DNA of 35,334 nucleotides from Arcobacter cryaerophilus gv. crypticus (GTDB lineage Bacteria; Campylobacterota; Campylobacteria; Campylobacterales; Arcobacteraceae). The DNA lies in NCBI RefSeq assembly GCF_002993025.1, contig NZ_NXGI01000008.1, forward strand, positions 1 to 35,334, in the 5' to 3' direction. The translations under genes and the position numbers were made by a program. Below the pieces are notes generated by a model, which made no database searches, was not told the origin of the DNA, and saw nothing but the letters and a program-made list of their open reading frames with translations. Every line of letters begins with the position of its first letter. Position 1 is the stretch's first letter. Positions 7,696-17,049 of the stretch are shown in pieces.

Positions 7696-9288
7696 TTGCA
7701 AAAATTGCTAAAAGCTAAAAGTTTATATCATTTAATTGTTTACAGTATATTTTTTATTATTATTTTAATATCTTTTTTTACTTTTATTATTATAAACAAT
7801 GCACATGAAGAGCTTCAAGAAAAGATAACTACACTAAAAGAAGATTATACTAGCAATCAAAAAGCTCTGCTTAAAAACCACGTAAACTATGTTATTAAAT
7901 TTATTGATTACTACTATTTAGAAAATAAAGATAAATTCGATGAAAGAACTATTCAAAAAAATCTTATTTTGGCTTTAAACCACTTAAATCTTAGCTCCAA
8001 TCCAAATGAGTATATTTTTATTTTTGATTTTAATGGAACTTTAATTGATAATTCAAATGACAAGCAAGAAATTGGTAAAATTTTTCTAAATCATCAAGAC
8101 TTTAAAGGTAAAAATGTTTTAAAAGAGCTAATAGAAGTTTCAAAAAATAGTGATGGAGGATTTGTAAACTATTTTTGGTCAAAACCTAGTTTAACAAAAG
8201 AGACAAATAAAATATCTTATGTAAAATCTTATGATAAATGGAGCTGGACAATTGGTAAAGGAGTATATTTAGATGAGATTGATAGATTAATTAAACAAAA
8301 AGAAGAAGAGTACAGTAGCAAAATATCAAACTATACTTTACAAATAACTTCTTTAACTATTTTACTTATTTTATACTCTATATTTATATATAAGAATGCT
8401 ACTATATTAATCGTAAATGATGTAAAAGAGATAGGTAAATATTTTAAAGAATCTGAAGAAAAAAATGAACCAATAAATCAAAATAGAATTATTTTGGGAG
8501 AGTTTAAAATTATTGCAAATTATGCAAATGATACTATGACAAATATAAAATTAAAGAGCTCTATGCTTGAAGAGCTAAATAAAAATTTAGAAATAAAAGT
8601 AAATGAAAAAACAAAAGAACTCTCAGATTTAGTTGAATCTCAAAAGCAATTTCTAAAAAATTCTGTACATGAAATCAACACTCCTTTGGCAATCATACGA
8701 ACAAATATTGATCTACTTAAAATGAAAATTCCTGAAAATAAATATATCACAAATATTGAATCTGGCTCAAAAACTATTCAATATATTTATGATGATTTAT
8801 CTTATCTTATTAAAAAAGATAGAGTTTTATATGAAAAAGAGTATTTGGAATTTTCAGAAATTTTAAAAAATAGGTTAGATTTTTTTGAAGAGATTGTAAA
8901 ATCAAACTCTTTATATTTTGTAAAAAATATTGAGGATGATGTTTATTTAAAATTTAACTCTGTCGAGCTTCAAAGAGTAATAGACAATAATATCTCAAAT
9001 GCTGTAAAATACTCATTTAGTAAATCAGCAATTCATATAAAATTATATTATCTAAACGACCATGAAATAGAGTTTAGCATAACAACAAACTCAAAAATAA
9101 TAGAAGATACAAATAAAATATTTGAAGATTTTTATAGAGAAAATAAAGCTAGAGGTGGCTTTGGATTAGGATTAAAAATTGTAAAAGAAATTTGTGATAA
9201 AAATTTAGTTACAATAGAAATTTTATCAGACAAAAAAGAGACAAAATTTACTTATAGGTTTAAAATAAATGAAAATACTACTTCTTGA
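7696..9288 (+). CDS. Membrane histidine kinase with periplasmic Cache domain
   Basis: A 530-residue sensor. It has TM1 (about residues 12-34), a periplasmic single-Cache region (about 95-200; EYIFIFDFNGTLIDN and YDKWSWTIGKGVYLDEID), TM2 (about 215-232), a coiled linker, HisKA with H325 in HEINTPLAI, an HATPase N-box near N431-N435 (NNISNAVKYS) and a final GGFGLGLK loop. The usual DxGxGI G1 box is replaced by TTNSKII. Cache domains of this kind bind small carboxylates in several relatives, which fits the downstream transporters. The start is uncertain: TTG 7696 abuts the AAGG site, whereas TTG 7705 has a 9-base spacing and may be the real start (527 residues). It overlaps the regulator gene by 20 bases. 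Confidence 0.88.
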   Translation: MQKLLKAKSLYHLIVYSIFFIIILISFFTFIIINNAHEELQEKITTLKEDYTSNQKALLKNHVNYVIKFIDYYYLENKDKFDERTIQKNLILALNHLNLSSNPNEYIFIFDFNGTLIDNSNDKQEIGKIFLNHQDFKGKNVLKELIEVSKNSDGGFVNYFWSKPSLTKETNKISYVKSYDKWSWTIGKGVYLDEIDRLIKQKEEEYSSKISNYTLQITSLTILLILYSIFIYKNATILIVNDVKEIGKYFKESEEKNEPINQNRIILGEFKIIANYANDTMTNIKLKSSMLEELNKNLEIKVNEKTKELSDLVESQKQFLKNSVHEINTPLAIIRTNIDLLKMKIPENKYITNIESGSKTIQYIYDDLSYLIKKDRVLYEKEYLEFSEILKNRLDFFEEIVKSNSLYFVKNIEDDVYLKFNSVELQRVIDNNISNAVKYSFSKSAIHIKLYYLNDHEIEFSITTNSKIIEDTNKIFEDFYRENKARGGFGLGLKIVKEICDKNLVTIEILSDKKETKFTYRFKINENTTS

Positions 9289-9931
9289 AGATGAATTGAT
9301 GCTAAATAGTGCTATTAGTGAATATCTAAAAAACATTGGTCATATGGTTGAAAGTTTTTTTGATGGTGCTGAAGTTTTAAAAAGTATTGAAAATGGATAT
9401 GATTTATTAATTCTTGATGTAAATGTACCAAATATAGATGGATTTTCTATTTTAAGTGAACTAAACAATAGAAAAATTCATATTCCTACAATTTTTATAT
9501 CAGCACAAATCGATATTGAAGATATTACAAAAGCTTATAATCTTGGAGCTAGAGAATATCTTAAAAAACCTTTTCATCTAGGAGAATTAGGAATAAAAAT
9601 AAATCAAATTTTAAAAAAAGAGCAAAATAATACAACTCATATTAGATTTTCTGAAAACTACTCTTACTCAAAAGACAAACAAACAGTATATTTCAATGGA
9701 GAACCTCAAAATCTTACAAAAAAACAGTTAGAAATTATTCATATTTTAGCTTTAAACATAAATATGATTGTAGATTTTGAAAGATTTAGAGTAGATGTTT
9801 GGGATGCTGAGAATATTGATAATCCAACAATAAGAGCAGAAATTTCACGATTAAAAAAATCGCTAAAAGAGGATTTTATTAAAAATATTCGTGGTCTTGG
9901 ATATAAAATAGATAGATATTACTCAGCATAA
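9269..9931 (+). CDS. OmpR-family response regulator
   Basis: A 220-residue two-domain regulator. The receiver domain (1-120) has acidic pocket E7-D8, phospho-acceptor D50 in LLILDVNVPNIDGF and the KKPFH lysine loop. The C-terminal winged helix (about 128-218) ends IRGLGYKIDRY. It is co-translated with the kinase by a 20-base overlap. OmpR-family proteins bind direct repeats one helical turn apart. Repeats of exactly that kind begin 18 bases after its stop codon and recur before actP1 and pta, so it is the likely controller of those promoters (inference). Confidence 0.93.
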   Translation: MKILLLEDELMLNSAISEYLKNIGHMVESFFDGAEVLKSIENGYDLLILDVNVPNIDGFSILSELNNRKIHIPTIFISAQIDIEDITKAYNLGAREYLKKPFHLGELGIKINQILKKEQNNTTHIRFSENYSYSKDKQTVYFNGEPQNLTKKQLEIIHILALNINMIVDFERFRVDVWDAENIDNPTIRAEISRLKKSLKEDFIKNIRGLGYKIDRYYSA

Positions 9932-9948
9932 AATTTTTAAGACTTTTG

Positions 9949-9981
9949 TGCTACTTTTTTGCTACTAAATATGATTATAAT
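9949..9981 (+). promoter_or_regulatory. Direct-repeat activator site and promoter of the DUF4212-symporter operon
   Basis: TGCTACT at 9949-9955 and again at 9960-9966 (11-bp period), then 9 bases and a perfect TATAAT at 9976-9981. The second repeat occupies the place of a -35 hexamer, as in class II OmpR-type activation. The same geometry recurs at 14485-14517 and 23551-23583. Confidence 0.7.
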
Positions 9982-10004
9982 TCGCCTTGTTTACAAGGAG
10001 AACT

Positions 10005-10262
10005 ATGAAAATCGAAGAACTTAATAATAAATTTTTTATAGAAAAAATTACTCTTATTTTCACTCTTATTCTTTTAACATTAATTTTCTCATTTGGATTT
10101 GGAATAATTCTTTTTGAATACTTAAATAATTTCAGCCTATTTGGAGCAAAATTGTCTTATTTTATATCTGGACAATTTACAATTTACTTATCAATATTAT
10201 TAATATTTATATATCAAAAACAAGTTTTAAAATTAGAAAAAAAATATGAGAATAGCTACTAA
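10005..10262 (+). CDS. DUF4212-type small symporter subunit
   Basis: An 85-residue membrane protein with two hydrophobic helices (about 15-40 and 50-72) followed by a basic tail. The second helix context (SGQFTIYLSILLIFIY followed by KLEKKYE) resembles the DUF4212 family, small partners of VC_2705-type sodium:solute symporters. I use ATG 10005 because AAGGAG stands directly before it; an in-frame upstream start at 9987 would overlap the promoter. The stop is directly followed by the symporter ATG with no gap, so the two are coupled. The assignment rests on size, helices and partner and is moderately sure. Confidence 0.75.
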   Translation: MKIEELNNKFFIEKITLIFTLILLTLIFSFGFGIILFEYLNNFSLFGAKLSYFISGQFTIYLSILLIFIYQKQVLKLEKKYENSY

Positions 10263-11936
10263 ATGGAACTTCAATCTTTAATATACCTTTTTGTAGGTGT
10301 ATCATTTACAATATACTTTGGTTTAGCTCTTTGGACAAAAGCTAGTTCTACAAAAGATTTTTATGTTGCAAATAAATCATTTAATCCGGTTTTTAGTGGA
10401 GTTTCTATTGCTGTTGATTTTATTAGTGCTGCAACATTTATATCTTTTTGTGGAGCTTTTTTAAGTTTTGGATATGAAAGTTTTGCTTACATTATTGGAA
10501 TTACTTCTGGTTTTGTTTTTCTTACAATTTTAATAGTGCCTTATCTAAAAAAGATGGACTGCTTATCTATTCCACTTTTTTTTGAAAAAAGATTTAACTC
10601 TAATTTACTAAAAATAACTGCGATACTTATTGTTGTTTTAGTATCATTTATATATATTTCGGCACAACTAAAAGGTGTAGGAATAATCTTTTCAAGAATT
10701 TTTCAAATTGATTTATCAACTGCTCTTTTAATAGGAATGTGCATAACACTTTTTTATGCTTTTATTGGTGGCATGAAAAATATAGCTTATGCACAGATTG
10801 CTCAATATATTATTATACTTTTTTCATTTATGACACCTATTTTTTTCCTAACTATTGAGTTTACAAACTCTTATCTTCCACAATTAGCTATTTTCTCTAA
10901 ATCAGCAATATATGAAGAGAAATATTTAATTGAAGTTTTTGAACAAACTTTAAATGATATTGGTTTTAAATCTTTTTCTGACTTTAATATTTTAAATAGT
11001 TTGTTAATTGCAATATCTTTAAGTTTAGGAGTTGCTTCTTTACCACATATTCTAATAAAATTTTTCTCAAGTCCTACAGTAAATGATGCAAGAAAATCAT
11101 CATTTTGGGCATTAGTTTTTATATCTGTTATTTACACTTCTATCTCATCTTTATTTATTCTTTCTACTTTAAATTTAGTAAAAAATACAAATGGCGTAGA
11201 ATATGATGCTTTTATAAATAATGAAATAGAAGAAAATGAAGGAAAATGGTTAAAAACTTGGGAAAAAACTGGTTTAGTAAAATTTGAAGATTTTAATGAA
11301 AATAATAAAATAGATTTAAAATATGAAAATAATATAAGTGAATTATCAATCAATCCAGATGCTCTAGCACTATTAACTCCAGAAATAGCAAACTTACCAA
11401 ACTGGGTCGTATCTTTAGTTTTAGCTGGTGCATTAGCTGCAACTTTATCAACAATAACTGGTTTGATTCTAATAATAAAAACTACAATATCTTATGAATT
11501 ATTAAAAGAAAATTTCAGTAATAATAGTATTGTTACTAGAGTTATATTTTCAAAGTTATTAATAGTTTTAATTATCGTTTTAGCAACTTTGTTTTATATT
11601 CCAAACTATACAATTTTACAAACAGTAGCTATAGCTTTTACAATATGTGCAGCCACACTATTTCCAACTTTAGTTTTAGGAATTTTTTATAAAAAAATAA
11701 ATAAAATTGGAGCATTTTTTGGTATAACTATAGCATTAATTTTTACATTATCTTATAGTATTTATTTTTTATATATTGATAGCCCAAATAATTACTTTTT
11801 TGGTATTAGTAGCGAAGGAATAGGCTCTATTGGTGCCATTTTGAATATTATCATTACAGTTATAGTTTCAAAAATAACACAAAAAAAAGAAAAAAGTATA
11901 GAAGAATCTATTGATTTTGTTAGAGTTTTAAAATAA
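10263..11936 (+). CDS. Sodium:solute symporter, VC_2705-like
   Basis: A 557-residue polytopic protein of the SSS family (about 13 helices). N-terminal signature FYVANKSFNPVFSGVSIAVDFISAATFISF. A hydrophilic insert (about residues 310-375) contains GKWLKTWEKTGLVKFEDFNE and the EF-hand-like DFNENNKIDL, typical of the VC_2705 subgroup rather than ActP. The following helix has LPNWVVSLVLAGALAATLST. The substrate is probably a short monocarboxylate such as acetate or propionate taken up with sodium (family knowledge, not proven here). It is translated with the DUF4212 subunit, and the DUF294 gene follows 42 bases on without a terminator. Confidence 0.85.
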   Translation: MELQSLIYLFVGVSFTIYFGLALWTKASSTKDFYVANKSFNPVFSGVSIAVDFISAATFISFCGAFLSFGYESFAYIIGITSGFVFLTILIVPYLKKMDCLSIPLFFEKRFNSNLLKITAILIVVLVSFIYISAQLKGVGIIFSRIFQIDLSTALLIGMCITLFYAFIGGMKNIAYAQIAQYIIILFSFMTPIFFLTIEFTNSYLPQLAIFSKSAIYEEKYLIEVFEQTLNDIGFKSFSDFNILNSLLIAISLSLGVASLPHILIKFFSSPTVNDARKSSFWALVFISVIYTSISSLFILSTLNLVKNTNGVEYDAFINNEIEENEGKWLKTWEKTGLVKFEDFNENNKIDLKYENNISELSINPDALALLTPEIANLPNWVVSLVLAGALAATLSTITGLILIIKTTISYELLKENFSNNSIVTRVIFSKLLIVLIIVLATLFYIPNYTILQTVAIAFTICAATLFPTLVLGIFYKKINKIGAFFGITIALIFTLSYSIYFLYIDSPNNYFFGISSEGIGSIGAILNIIITVIVSKITQKKEKSIEESIDFVRVLK

Positions 11937-11978
11937 ATTTAAAAATTATATTAATTTTACACAACACAAGGAGTAAAA

Positions 11979-13796
11979 ATGAGTATTCAAGATCAAGAGA
12001 GTTTTTTATCAAAAACTCATCCGTTTGAGGTTTTAACGCCAAGTCAAATTGCTACATGTATTGAACATATGGATATAGCTTACTATCCAAAAGATACAGT
12101 TTTAATAGGTCCAGAAAAAATACCAAAATATTTTTTTATTATTATCAAGGGTTCAGTTTTTGAATATTCTCCTGAAAATGTTGTAGTTATGGATTATCAA
12201 AGCGAAGATACTTTTGATTCAAATTCATTAATTTATGGGAAATGTGAAAATAGTTTTAGAGTAAATGAAGAGCTTATATGCTACGAAATAGAAAAAAAGA
12301 TTTTTTTAGAACTAATTGATAAAAATCAAAAATTTAAAGATTTTTTCTTAAAAGATTTAGTAAATAAAATAAGAACTCTAAAAGACAAAGAAAATACTTC
12401 TCAATTATCATCTTTTATGATAGCAAAAGTAAGTGATACTTTAGTACACGAAGCTTGTATCGTACAAAAAGATACAAAATTAATAGACGCTATTGATAAA
12501 TCAATGAAATATAAAACTTCAACTATTATAATAGAAGGTGAAAATAAAGAGTATGGAATTATTACAGATTCACTGCTTAAAGTAAAAGTTCTTTTAGAAG
12601 GAAGAGATTTGTCTATTCCTGTTAGTGATATTGCTATTTTTCCACTTTTGACTATTAGACAAGATGACTATTTATTTGAAGCTTTGACAATTTTAGTAAA
12701 AAGAAATATTAAAAGAGTCGGTGTAGTTGATAATGATGGAAATATGGTTGGAATTATCGAACAAATAGATATTTTATCGCATTTTGCAAATCATACATAT
12801 GTCATTGAATCAAAGATAAAAAATGCAAAAAATATTGAAGATTTAAAAGATGCTAGCAAAGATTTTATAGATATAATTACAAGTCTTCAAACAAAAGGTG
12901 TGAAATTACACCATATTTCAAATCTTATTGGACAACTAAATACAAAAGTTTATCAAAAAATATTCTCACTAATTCTTCCTTTAGAGTTACAAAAAGATGC
13001 TTGTTTATTTGTAATGGGAAGTGAAGGAAGAAATGAACAAATTATAAAAACAGATCAGGATAATGCTTTGATTGTAAGAGATGGAATTGATGTTGAACAA
13101 TACAGACCTTATATGCAAAAAATTACAGATGCTCTTATATTTTTAGGTTATCCTCCTTGTGAAGGAAATATAATGGTTTCTAATCCTGATTGGTGCAAAT
13201 CATATCTAAATTTTAAAAATGATATATCAAGATGGGTTGGCACTCAAGATATGAAAAACTTTTTAGATTTAGCTATATTTACAGACTCATTTTCGGTTGC
13301 TGGTGATAAACAGATGCTGATTGATTTAAAAGAGTTTTTGTACTCAAAAGTACAAAATGATATTTTTATGGCATATTTTGCAAAATCGACAACAGCATTC
13401 GAAACTCCAACGACAATATCTAGTTTTATGGGTAAAGAAAATTTTATAAATATTAAAAAAGCTGCAATTTTTCCAATAGTTCATGGAATTAGAAGTTTAG
13501 CTTTAAAAGAGAAAATAAAAGAGACAACAACTATAAAGAGAATCCAAATTTTAGAACAGAGAAAAATTTTGGATAAAGATAGAGCTGCTGAATTATTGGA
13601 AGCACTTGAAATAGCAAATACTTTAAGATTACGACATCAAATGGAGTTATTACAACAAAATAAACCACTTTCAAATCAGATAGAAACAAATAGCTTAGGA
13701 AAAATAGAGAGAGATTTATTAAAAGAATCATTTAAAATTGTAAATGATTTCAAAAAAATAATAAGTTATATATTTAAACTAGATAAGATTTATTAA
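11979..13796 (+). CDS. cNMP-like/CBS/DUF294 putative nucleotidyltransferase, copy A
   Basis: A 605-residue cytoplasmic protein. Domains in order are a Crp-like cyclic-nucleotide-binding fold (about 12-130), a CBS pair (about 150-275), a DUF294 nucleotidyltransferase domain (about 295-430) and a helical DUF294 C-terminal domain (about 460-605). The nucleotidyltransferase core is intact: G347-S348 in GSEGRNEQ and D359/D361 in KTDQDNAL, the GlnD/GlnE-like GS...DxD pattern. The cNMP and CBS domains suggest control by a nucleotide ligand. It likely modifies a partner protein with a nucleotide; the target is unknown, but the gene sits in the symporter operon. AAGGAG precedes ATG, and one base separates it from the exonuclease gene. 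Confidence 0.82.
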   Translation: MSIQDQESFLSKTHPFEVLTPSQIATCIEHMDIAYYPKDTVLIGPEKIPKYFFIIIKGSVFEYSPENVVVMDYQSEDTFDSNSLIYGKCENSFRVNEELICYEIEKKIFLELIDKNQKFKDFFLKDLVNKIRTLKDKENTSQLSSFMIAKVSDTLVHEACIVQKDTKLIDAIDKSMKYKTSTIIIEGENKEYGIITDSLLKVKVLLEGRDLSIPVSDIAIFPLLTIRQDDYLFEALTILVKRNIKRVGVVDNDGNMVGIIEQIDILSHFANHTYVIESKIKNAKNIEDLKDASKDFIDIITSLQTKGVKLHHISNLIGQLNTKVYQKIFSLILPLELQKDACLFVMGSEGRNEQIIKTDQDNALIVRDGIDVEQYRPYMQKITDALIFLGYPPCEGNIMVSNPDWCKSYLNFKNDISRWVGTQDMKNFLDLAIFTDSFSVAGDKQMLIDLKEFLYSKVQNDIFMAYFAKSTTAFETPTTISSFMGKENFINIKKAAIFPIVHGIRSLALKEKIKETTTIKRIQILEQRKILDKDRAAELLEALEIANTLRLRHQMELLQQNKPLSNQIETNSLGKIERDLLKESFKIVNDFKKIISYIFKLDKIY

Positions 13797-13797
13797 G

Positions 13798-14424
13798 ATG
13801 TTTAAAAATATTATAAAACAGTGGCAAAGAAAAAGACTTTCAAATAAAAAATTTGATTTTTTATTTGATGAATCTCCACAAGGTGAATATATAAGTTTAG
13901 ACTGTGAAACTACAGGTTTAAACCCTAAAAAAGATGAGATTTTATCTATTGGTGCAGTTTTAATAAAAGATAATAAAATTTTAATGAGAAAAACATTTAA
14001 TATATTTGTAAAACCATCAAAAAATATAAATCCTGAATCTATAAAAATTCATCTTCTAAGAGAGATTGATTTAGAAAATGCTATTGAACCTGATGAGGCT
14101 ATATATAAACTTCTTGATTTTATAGGTTCAAGACCAATAGTTGGATATTACATAGATTTTGATATGGAAATGATTTCAAAATATACAAAAAAATTAATAG
14201 GTACAAAACTTCCAAATGAAAGAGTTGAAGTATCGTCAATATATTATGATATAAAAAAGACAAAAGATAACTACGGATTTATAGATTTAAAGTTTGATAC
14301 TATTATGACTTTTCTCGATATTCCAGTTTTGGGAAAACACGATGCTTTAAATGATGCAATAATGACTTCTATGATGTTTTTAAAACTAAAAAATCTCGCA
14401 AAACAAAAAAAAATTCACTTTTAG
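13798..14424 (+). CDS. DEDDh 3'-5' exonuclease (DnaQ-like), copy A
   Basis: A 208-residue exonuclease-fold protein. Exo I motif SLDCETTG (D35, E37), Exo II around VGYYIDFDMEMI, Exo III KHDALNDAIMT with the H and final D, so all catalytic residues are present. The N-terminal 30 residues are a basic helix. It resembles the epsilon proofreading fold but has no polymerase-binding tail, so it is not the replicative epsilon subunit. It is coupled to the DUF294 gene, an arrangement repeated at 18753-21210. It may remove or process a nucleotide product made by the neighbour (inference). A terminator hairpin begins at its stop codon. Confidence 0.85.
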   Translation: MFKNIIKQWQRKRLSNKKFDFLFDESPQGEYISLDCETTGLNPKKDEILSIGAVLIKDNKILMRKTFNIFVKPSKNINPESIKIHLLREIDLENAIEPDEAIYKLLDFIGSRPIVGYYIDFDMEMISKYTKKLIGTKLPNERVEVSSIYYDIKKTKDNYGFIDLKFDTIMTFLDIPVLGKHDALNDAIMTSMMFLKLKNLAKQKKIHF

Positions 14425-14448
14425 GAATACTATAAAATAGTATTCCTA
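14422..14448 (+). terminator. Hairpin ending the first symporter-DUF294-exonuclease operon
   Basis: An 11-bp perfect stem TAGGAATACTA / TAGTATTCCTA with a 5-base loop, followed by GCCTTTTT. The stem includes the exonuclease stop codon. Confidence 0.75.
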
Positions 14449-14484
14449 GCCTTTTTAAACCTTTTTTTCAAATCTTTTTTTAAA

Positions 14485-14517
14485 TGCTATGCTTTTGCAA
14501 CTAAAATATTTTACTAT
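14485..14517 (+). promoter_or_regulatory. Direct-repeat activator site and promoter of DUF485-actP copy 1
   Basis: TGCTATG (14485-14491) and TGCAACT (14496-14502) have an 11-bp period, then 9 bases and -10 hexamer TACTAT (14512-14517). Spacing is identical to the sites at 9949 and 23551. The weak -10 fits an activator-dependent promoter. Confidence 0.65.
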
Positions 14518-14545
14518 TTCAACTAATCTTATTTTAGGAGAAAAA

Positions 14546-14857
14546 ATGGATAACAAATTAGTAGAAAGGATTAAAGCTAATCCTAAATACCATGAACTTG
14601 TTTCAAAAAGAAGTTCATTCGCTATTAAATTAGCAATTTTCATACTGGTAGTTTATTATGGTTTCATATTAACTATTGCATTCAACAAAGAGTTCTTTGC
14701 TACAAAAATAGGTGAAACTATGACAGTTGCATTCCCAATAGGTTTTTCAATTATTGTAATCGCATTCTTATCAACAGTTGTTTATGTTGTTAGAGCAAAT
14801 GGTGAGTTTGAGGACTTAACTAATGATATTAAAAATGATGTGAAGGATATATTATAA
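14546..14857 (+). CDS. DUF485 membrane protein (YjcH-like), copy 1
   Basis: A 103-residue inner-membrane protein. The start is ATG 14546, behind TAGGAG; in-frame codons further upstream run through the promoter and are ignored. The N-terminus [19 protein letters not shown] is the DUF485 signature, followed by two helices (about 25-47 and 58-82) and the motif [15 protein letters not shown]. In many bacteria the gene (yjcH) precedes actP, and its product is thought to assist the permease. Here its stop overlaps the actP start as TAATG. Confidence 0.92.
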   Translation: MDNKLVERIKANPKYHELVSKRSSFAIKLAIFILVVYYGFILTIAFNKEFFATKIGETMTVAFPIGFSIIVIAFLSTVVYVVRANGEFEDLTNDIKNDVKDIL

Positions 14858-16503
14858 TGTTAAAAATAATTACTTTATTAGGTTTATCATCATTAGCACT
14901 ATTTGCAGATGATTCTAAAAGTTCTATAAATATGGAAGCTATGATAATGTTCTTTGCATTTATTATAGGAACTATGGGTATTACAAAATGGGCTGCTAGT
15001 AAAACAAAATCTGCTTCAGATTTCTATACAGCTGGTGGTGGAATTACAGGTTTCCAAAATGGTCTAGCAATTGCAGGTGATTATATGTCTGCTGCTTCTT
15101 TCCTTGGTATTTCAGGTATGATTTATCTAAATGGTTTTGATGGTATTATTTATGCTATCGGATTTTTAGTTGGTTGGCCAATTATTCTTTTCTTAATGGC
15201 TGAAAAATTAAGAAACTTAGGTAAGTTTAACTTTACTGATATTGCTGCTTACAGACTTGATGAAAAAAGAATTAGAATTCTTGCTGCTTGTGGTTCTTTA
15301 ACAGTTGTTACTTTCCACTTAATTGCTCAAATGGTTGGAGCTGGAAAACTAATTGAAGTTTTATTCCATATTCCATATCACTTTGCGGTTGTAATTGTTG
15401 GTGCATTAATGATTATATATGTAACATTTGGTGGTATGCTTGCTACTACTTGGGTACAAATTATTAAAGCTGTACTTTTACTAGGTGGAGTTACAATTAT
15501 GGCTCTTTTAGTTCTAGCTACAACTGGGATTAACTTCTCATTTGCAAACTTAGCTGAAACTGCTGTTAATTTACATGCTAAAAAAGATGCTATTTTGGCA
15601 CCAGGTTCATTTGTATCTGATCCAATTGCTTCTATTTCTTTAGGACTTGCTTTAATGCTTGGAACTGCTGGATTACCTCATATTCTTATGAGATTCTTTA
15701 CAGTTGGAAATGCTAAAGAAGCTAGAAAATCTGTTGTTTATGCAACTGGATTTATTGGTTATTTCTATTTACTAATCGCTGTTGTTGGTCTTGGTGGAAT
15801 TGTTTACTTAATGGATCCAAATGTTAATAGTGCTTATTTAGATGCTGCTGGTAAATTAATCGGTGGAAATAATATGGCTGCTGTTCACTTAGCTCAAGCT
15901 ACTGGTGGATCTATTTTCTTAGGATTTATCTCTGCTGTTGCATTTGCTACAATTCTAGCTGTTGTTGCTGGTCTTGCACTTGCTGCTTCTAACTCAATTG
16001 CACACGATTTATATGCAATCGTTATTAGAAAAGGTCAAGCTACTGATGCTGAAGAGATGAAAGTTTCAAAAAGAACAGTTATTGTAATTGGTATAGTTGC
16101 GGTTCTTCTAGGATTTGCATTTGAAAATCAAAATATTGCATTTATGGTTGGTCTAGCGTTTGCTGTTGCAGCATCTGCTAACTTCCCAATATTAATTTTA
16201 TCAATCTATTGGTCAAAATTAACAACAAGAGGTGCATTTATAGGTGGATTTATAGGTTTACTAACAGCTGTTATTTTAGTTGTACTAAGTAAAACTGTAT
16301 GGGTAACTATTTTTGGATTTGAAAAAGAAATCTTTCCTTGGGTACATCCTGCTCTATTCTCTGTATCTGCAGCATTTATTGGTATTTGGTTTTTCTCAAT
16401 CACTGATAAATCAGCAAGAGCTGAAGAAGACAAATCAGGATTTGAAGCTCAACAAATTAGAGGTGAAACTGGTATTGGTTCTGACGGAGCTGTTTCTCAC
16501 TAA
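14857..16503 (+). CDS. actP: Cation/acetate symporter ActP, copy 1
   Basis: A 548-residue SSS-family permease, the same length as E. coli ActP. It has a signal-like first helix ending LFADDSK and then about 13 helices. Family stretches are [70 protein letters not shown] and [14 protein letters not shown]. It imports acetate and related short carboxylates with a cation. It is co-translated with the DUF485 partner and expressed from a promoter bearing the TGCTA direct repeat. A hairpin follows the stop. Very similar to copy 2 at 17046. Confidence 0.93.
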   Translation: MLKIITLLGLSSLALFADDSKSSINMEAMIMFFAFIIGTMGITKWAASKTKSASDFYTAGGGITGFQNGLAIAGDYMSAASFLGISGMIYLNGFDGIIYAIGFLVGWPIILFLMAEKLRNLGKFNFTDIAAYRLDEKRIRILAACGSLTVVTFHLIAQMVGAGKLIEVLFHIPYHFAVVIVGALMIIYVTFGGMLATTWVQIIKAVLLLGGVTIMALLVLATTGINFSFANLAETAVNLHAKKDAILAPGSFVSDPIASISLGLALMLGTAGLPHILMRFFTVGNAKEARKSVVYATGFIGYFYLLIAVVGLGGIVYLMDPNVNSAYLDAAGKLIGGNNMAAVHLAQATGGSIFLGFISAVAFATILAVVAGLALAASNSIAHDLYAIVIRKGQATDAEEMKVSKRTVIVIGIVAVLLGFAFENQNIAFMVGLAFAVAASANFPILILSIYWSKLTTRGAFIGGFIGLLTAVILVVLSKTVWVTIFGFEKEIFPWVHPALFSVSAAFIGIWFFSITDKSARAEEDKSGFEAQQIRGETGIGSDGAVSH

Positions 16504-16507
16504 AAAA

Positions 16508-16537
16508 ATTACTAAAGAGAGAAATCTCTTTAGTAAT
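16508..16537 (+). terminator. Hairpin after actP copy 1
   Basis: A 13-bp perfect stem ATTACTAAAGAGA / TCTCTTTAGTAAT with a 4-base GAAA loop. There is an A run before it but only a weak T tract after it, so it could be a terminator or a 3'-end stabiliser. Confidence 0.6.
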
Positions 16538-16669
16538 AACTTAATAAATACTTAATAATTATAATTAATTCTAATAATTAAAATATTGTTTTTTGTTACA
16601 ATTCTACATTTATTTTCAAATTTTCATATCATTTCTATACACAAATCAAAAAATATATAAATTTATTTG

Positions 16670-16703
16670 TATAATCGATTACTTTATCTACCATATAGAT
16701 AAA
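16670..16703 (+). promoter_or_regulatory. Promoter and inverted repeat before DUF485-actP copy 2
   Basis: TATAAT at 16670-16675. An 8-bp inverted repeat TTTATCTA / TAGATAAA (16683-16690 and 16696-16703, 5-base centre) lies at the predicted transcription start, where a repressor site or leader hairpin could act. The TGCTA direct repeat found before copy 1 is absent here. The rest of 16538-16669 is AT-rich with nothing else recognised. Confidence 0.5.
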
Positions 16704-16731
16704 AAATAAAAAAGTCGCAGGAGAATAAGGT

Positions 16732-17049
16732 ATGGATGAAAAATTGGTTGCAAAAATAGAAGCCAATCCTAAATATCAAGAGCTAGTTTCAAAAAGAAAT
16801 TCTTTAGCTTTAAAATTAGGAATATTTGTTTTGATAATGTTTTACTCATTTATCACAGTAGTTGCATTTAATAAAGATTTATTTGCAATAAAAGTAGCCG
16901 AAGGTTATATGACAACTATTGCATTTCCTATTGCATTAGCTATTTTAGTTATTAGCTTTTTAACAACACTAGTTTATGTAAGACGTGCAAATGGTGAATT
17001 TGATGATCTTACAAATGATATTAAAAAAGATGTAAGGGAGTTTTTATGA
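16732..17049 (+). CDS. DUF485 membrane protein (YjcH-like), copy 2
   Basis: A 105-residue homologue of the protein at 14546. Same signature [19 protein letters not shown], two helices and [15 protein letters not shown]. Ribosome site GCAGGAGAA lies upstream. Its stop overlaps the actP2 start by four bases (ATGA). It presumably serves the adjacent permease. Confidence 0.92.
   Translation: MDEKLVAKIEANPKYQELVSKRNSLALKLGIFVLIMFYSFITVVAFNKDLFAIKVAEGYMTTIAFPIALAILVISFLTTLVYVRRANGEFDDLTNDIKKDVREFL

Noticed and set aside
9300-9316. TGCTAAA and TGCTATT close together
   Set aside because: Period is 10, not 11; it lies inside the response-regulator coding region and there is no -10 at the right distance. 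Chance match.
13798-14424. Exonuclease as the replicative DNA polymerase III epsilon subunit (dnaQ)
   Set aside because: It lacks a polymerase-binding C-terminal tail and is paired with DUF294 twice; the catalytic fold alone does not make it DnaQ.
14485-14500. Possible sigma-54 promoter (TGCTATGC...TTGCA) before DUF485 copy 1
   Set aside because: The -24 GG is missing; only the TTGC part fits. The same bases are better explained by the 11-bp direct repeat shared with two other promoters.
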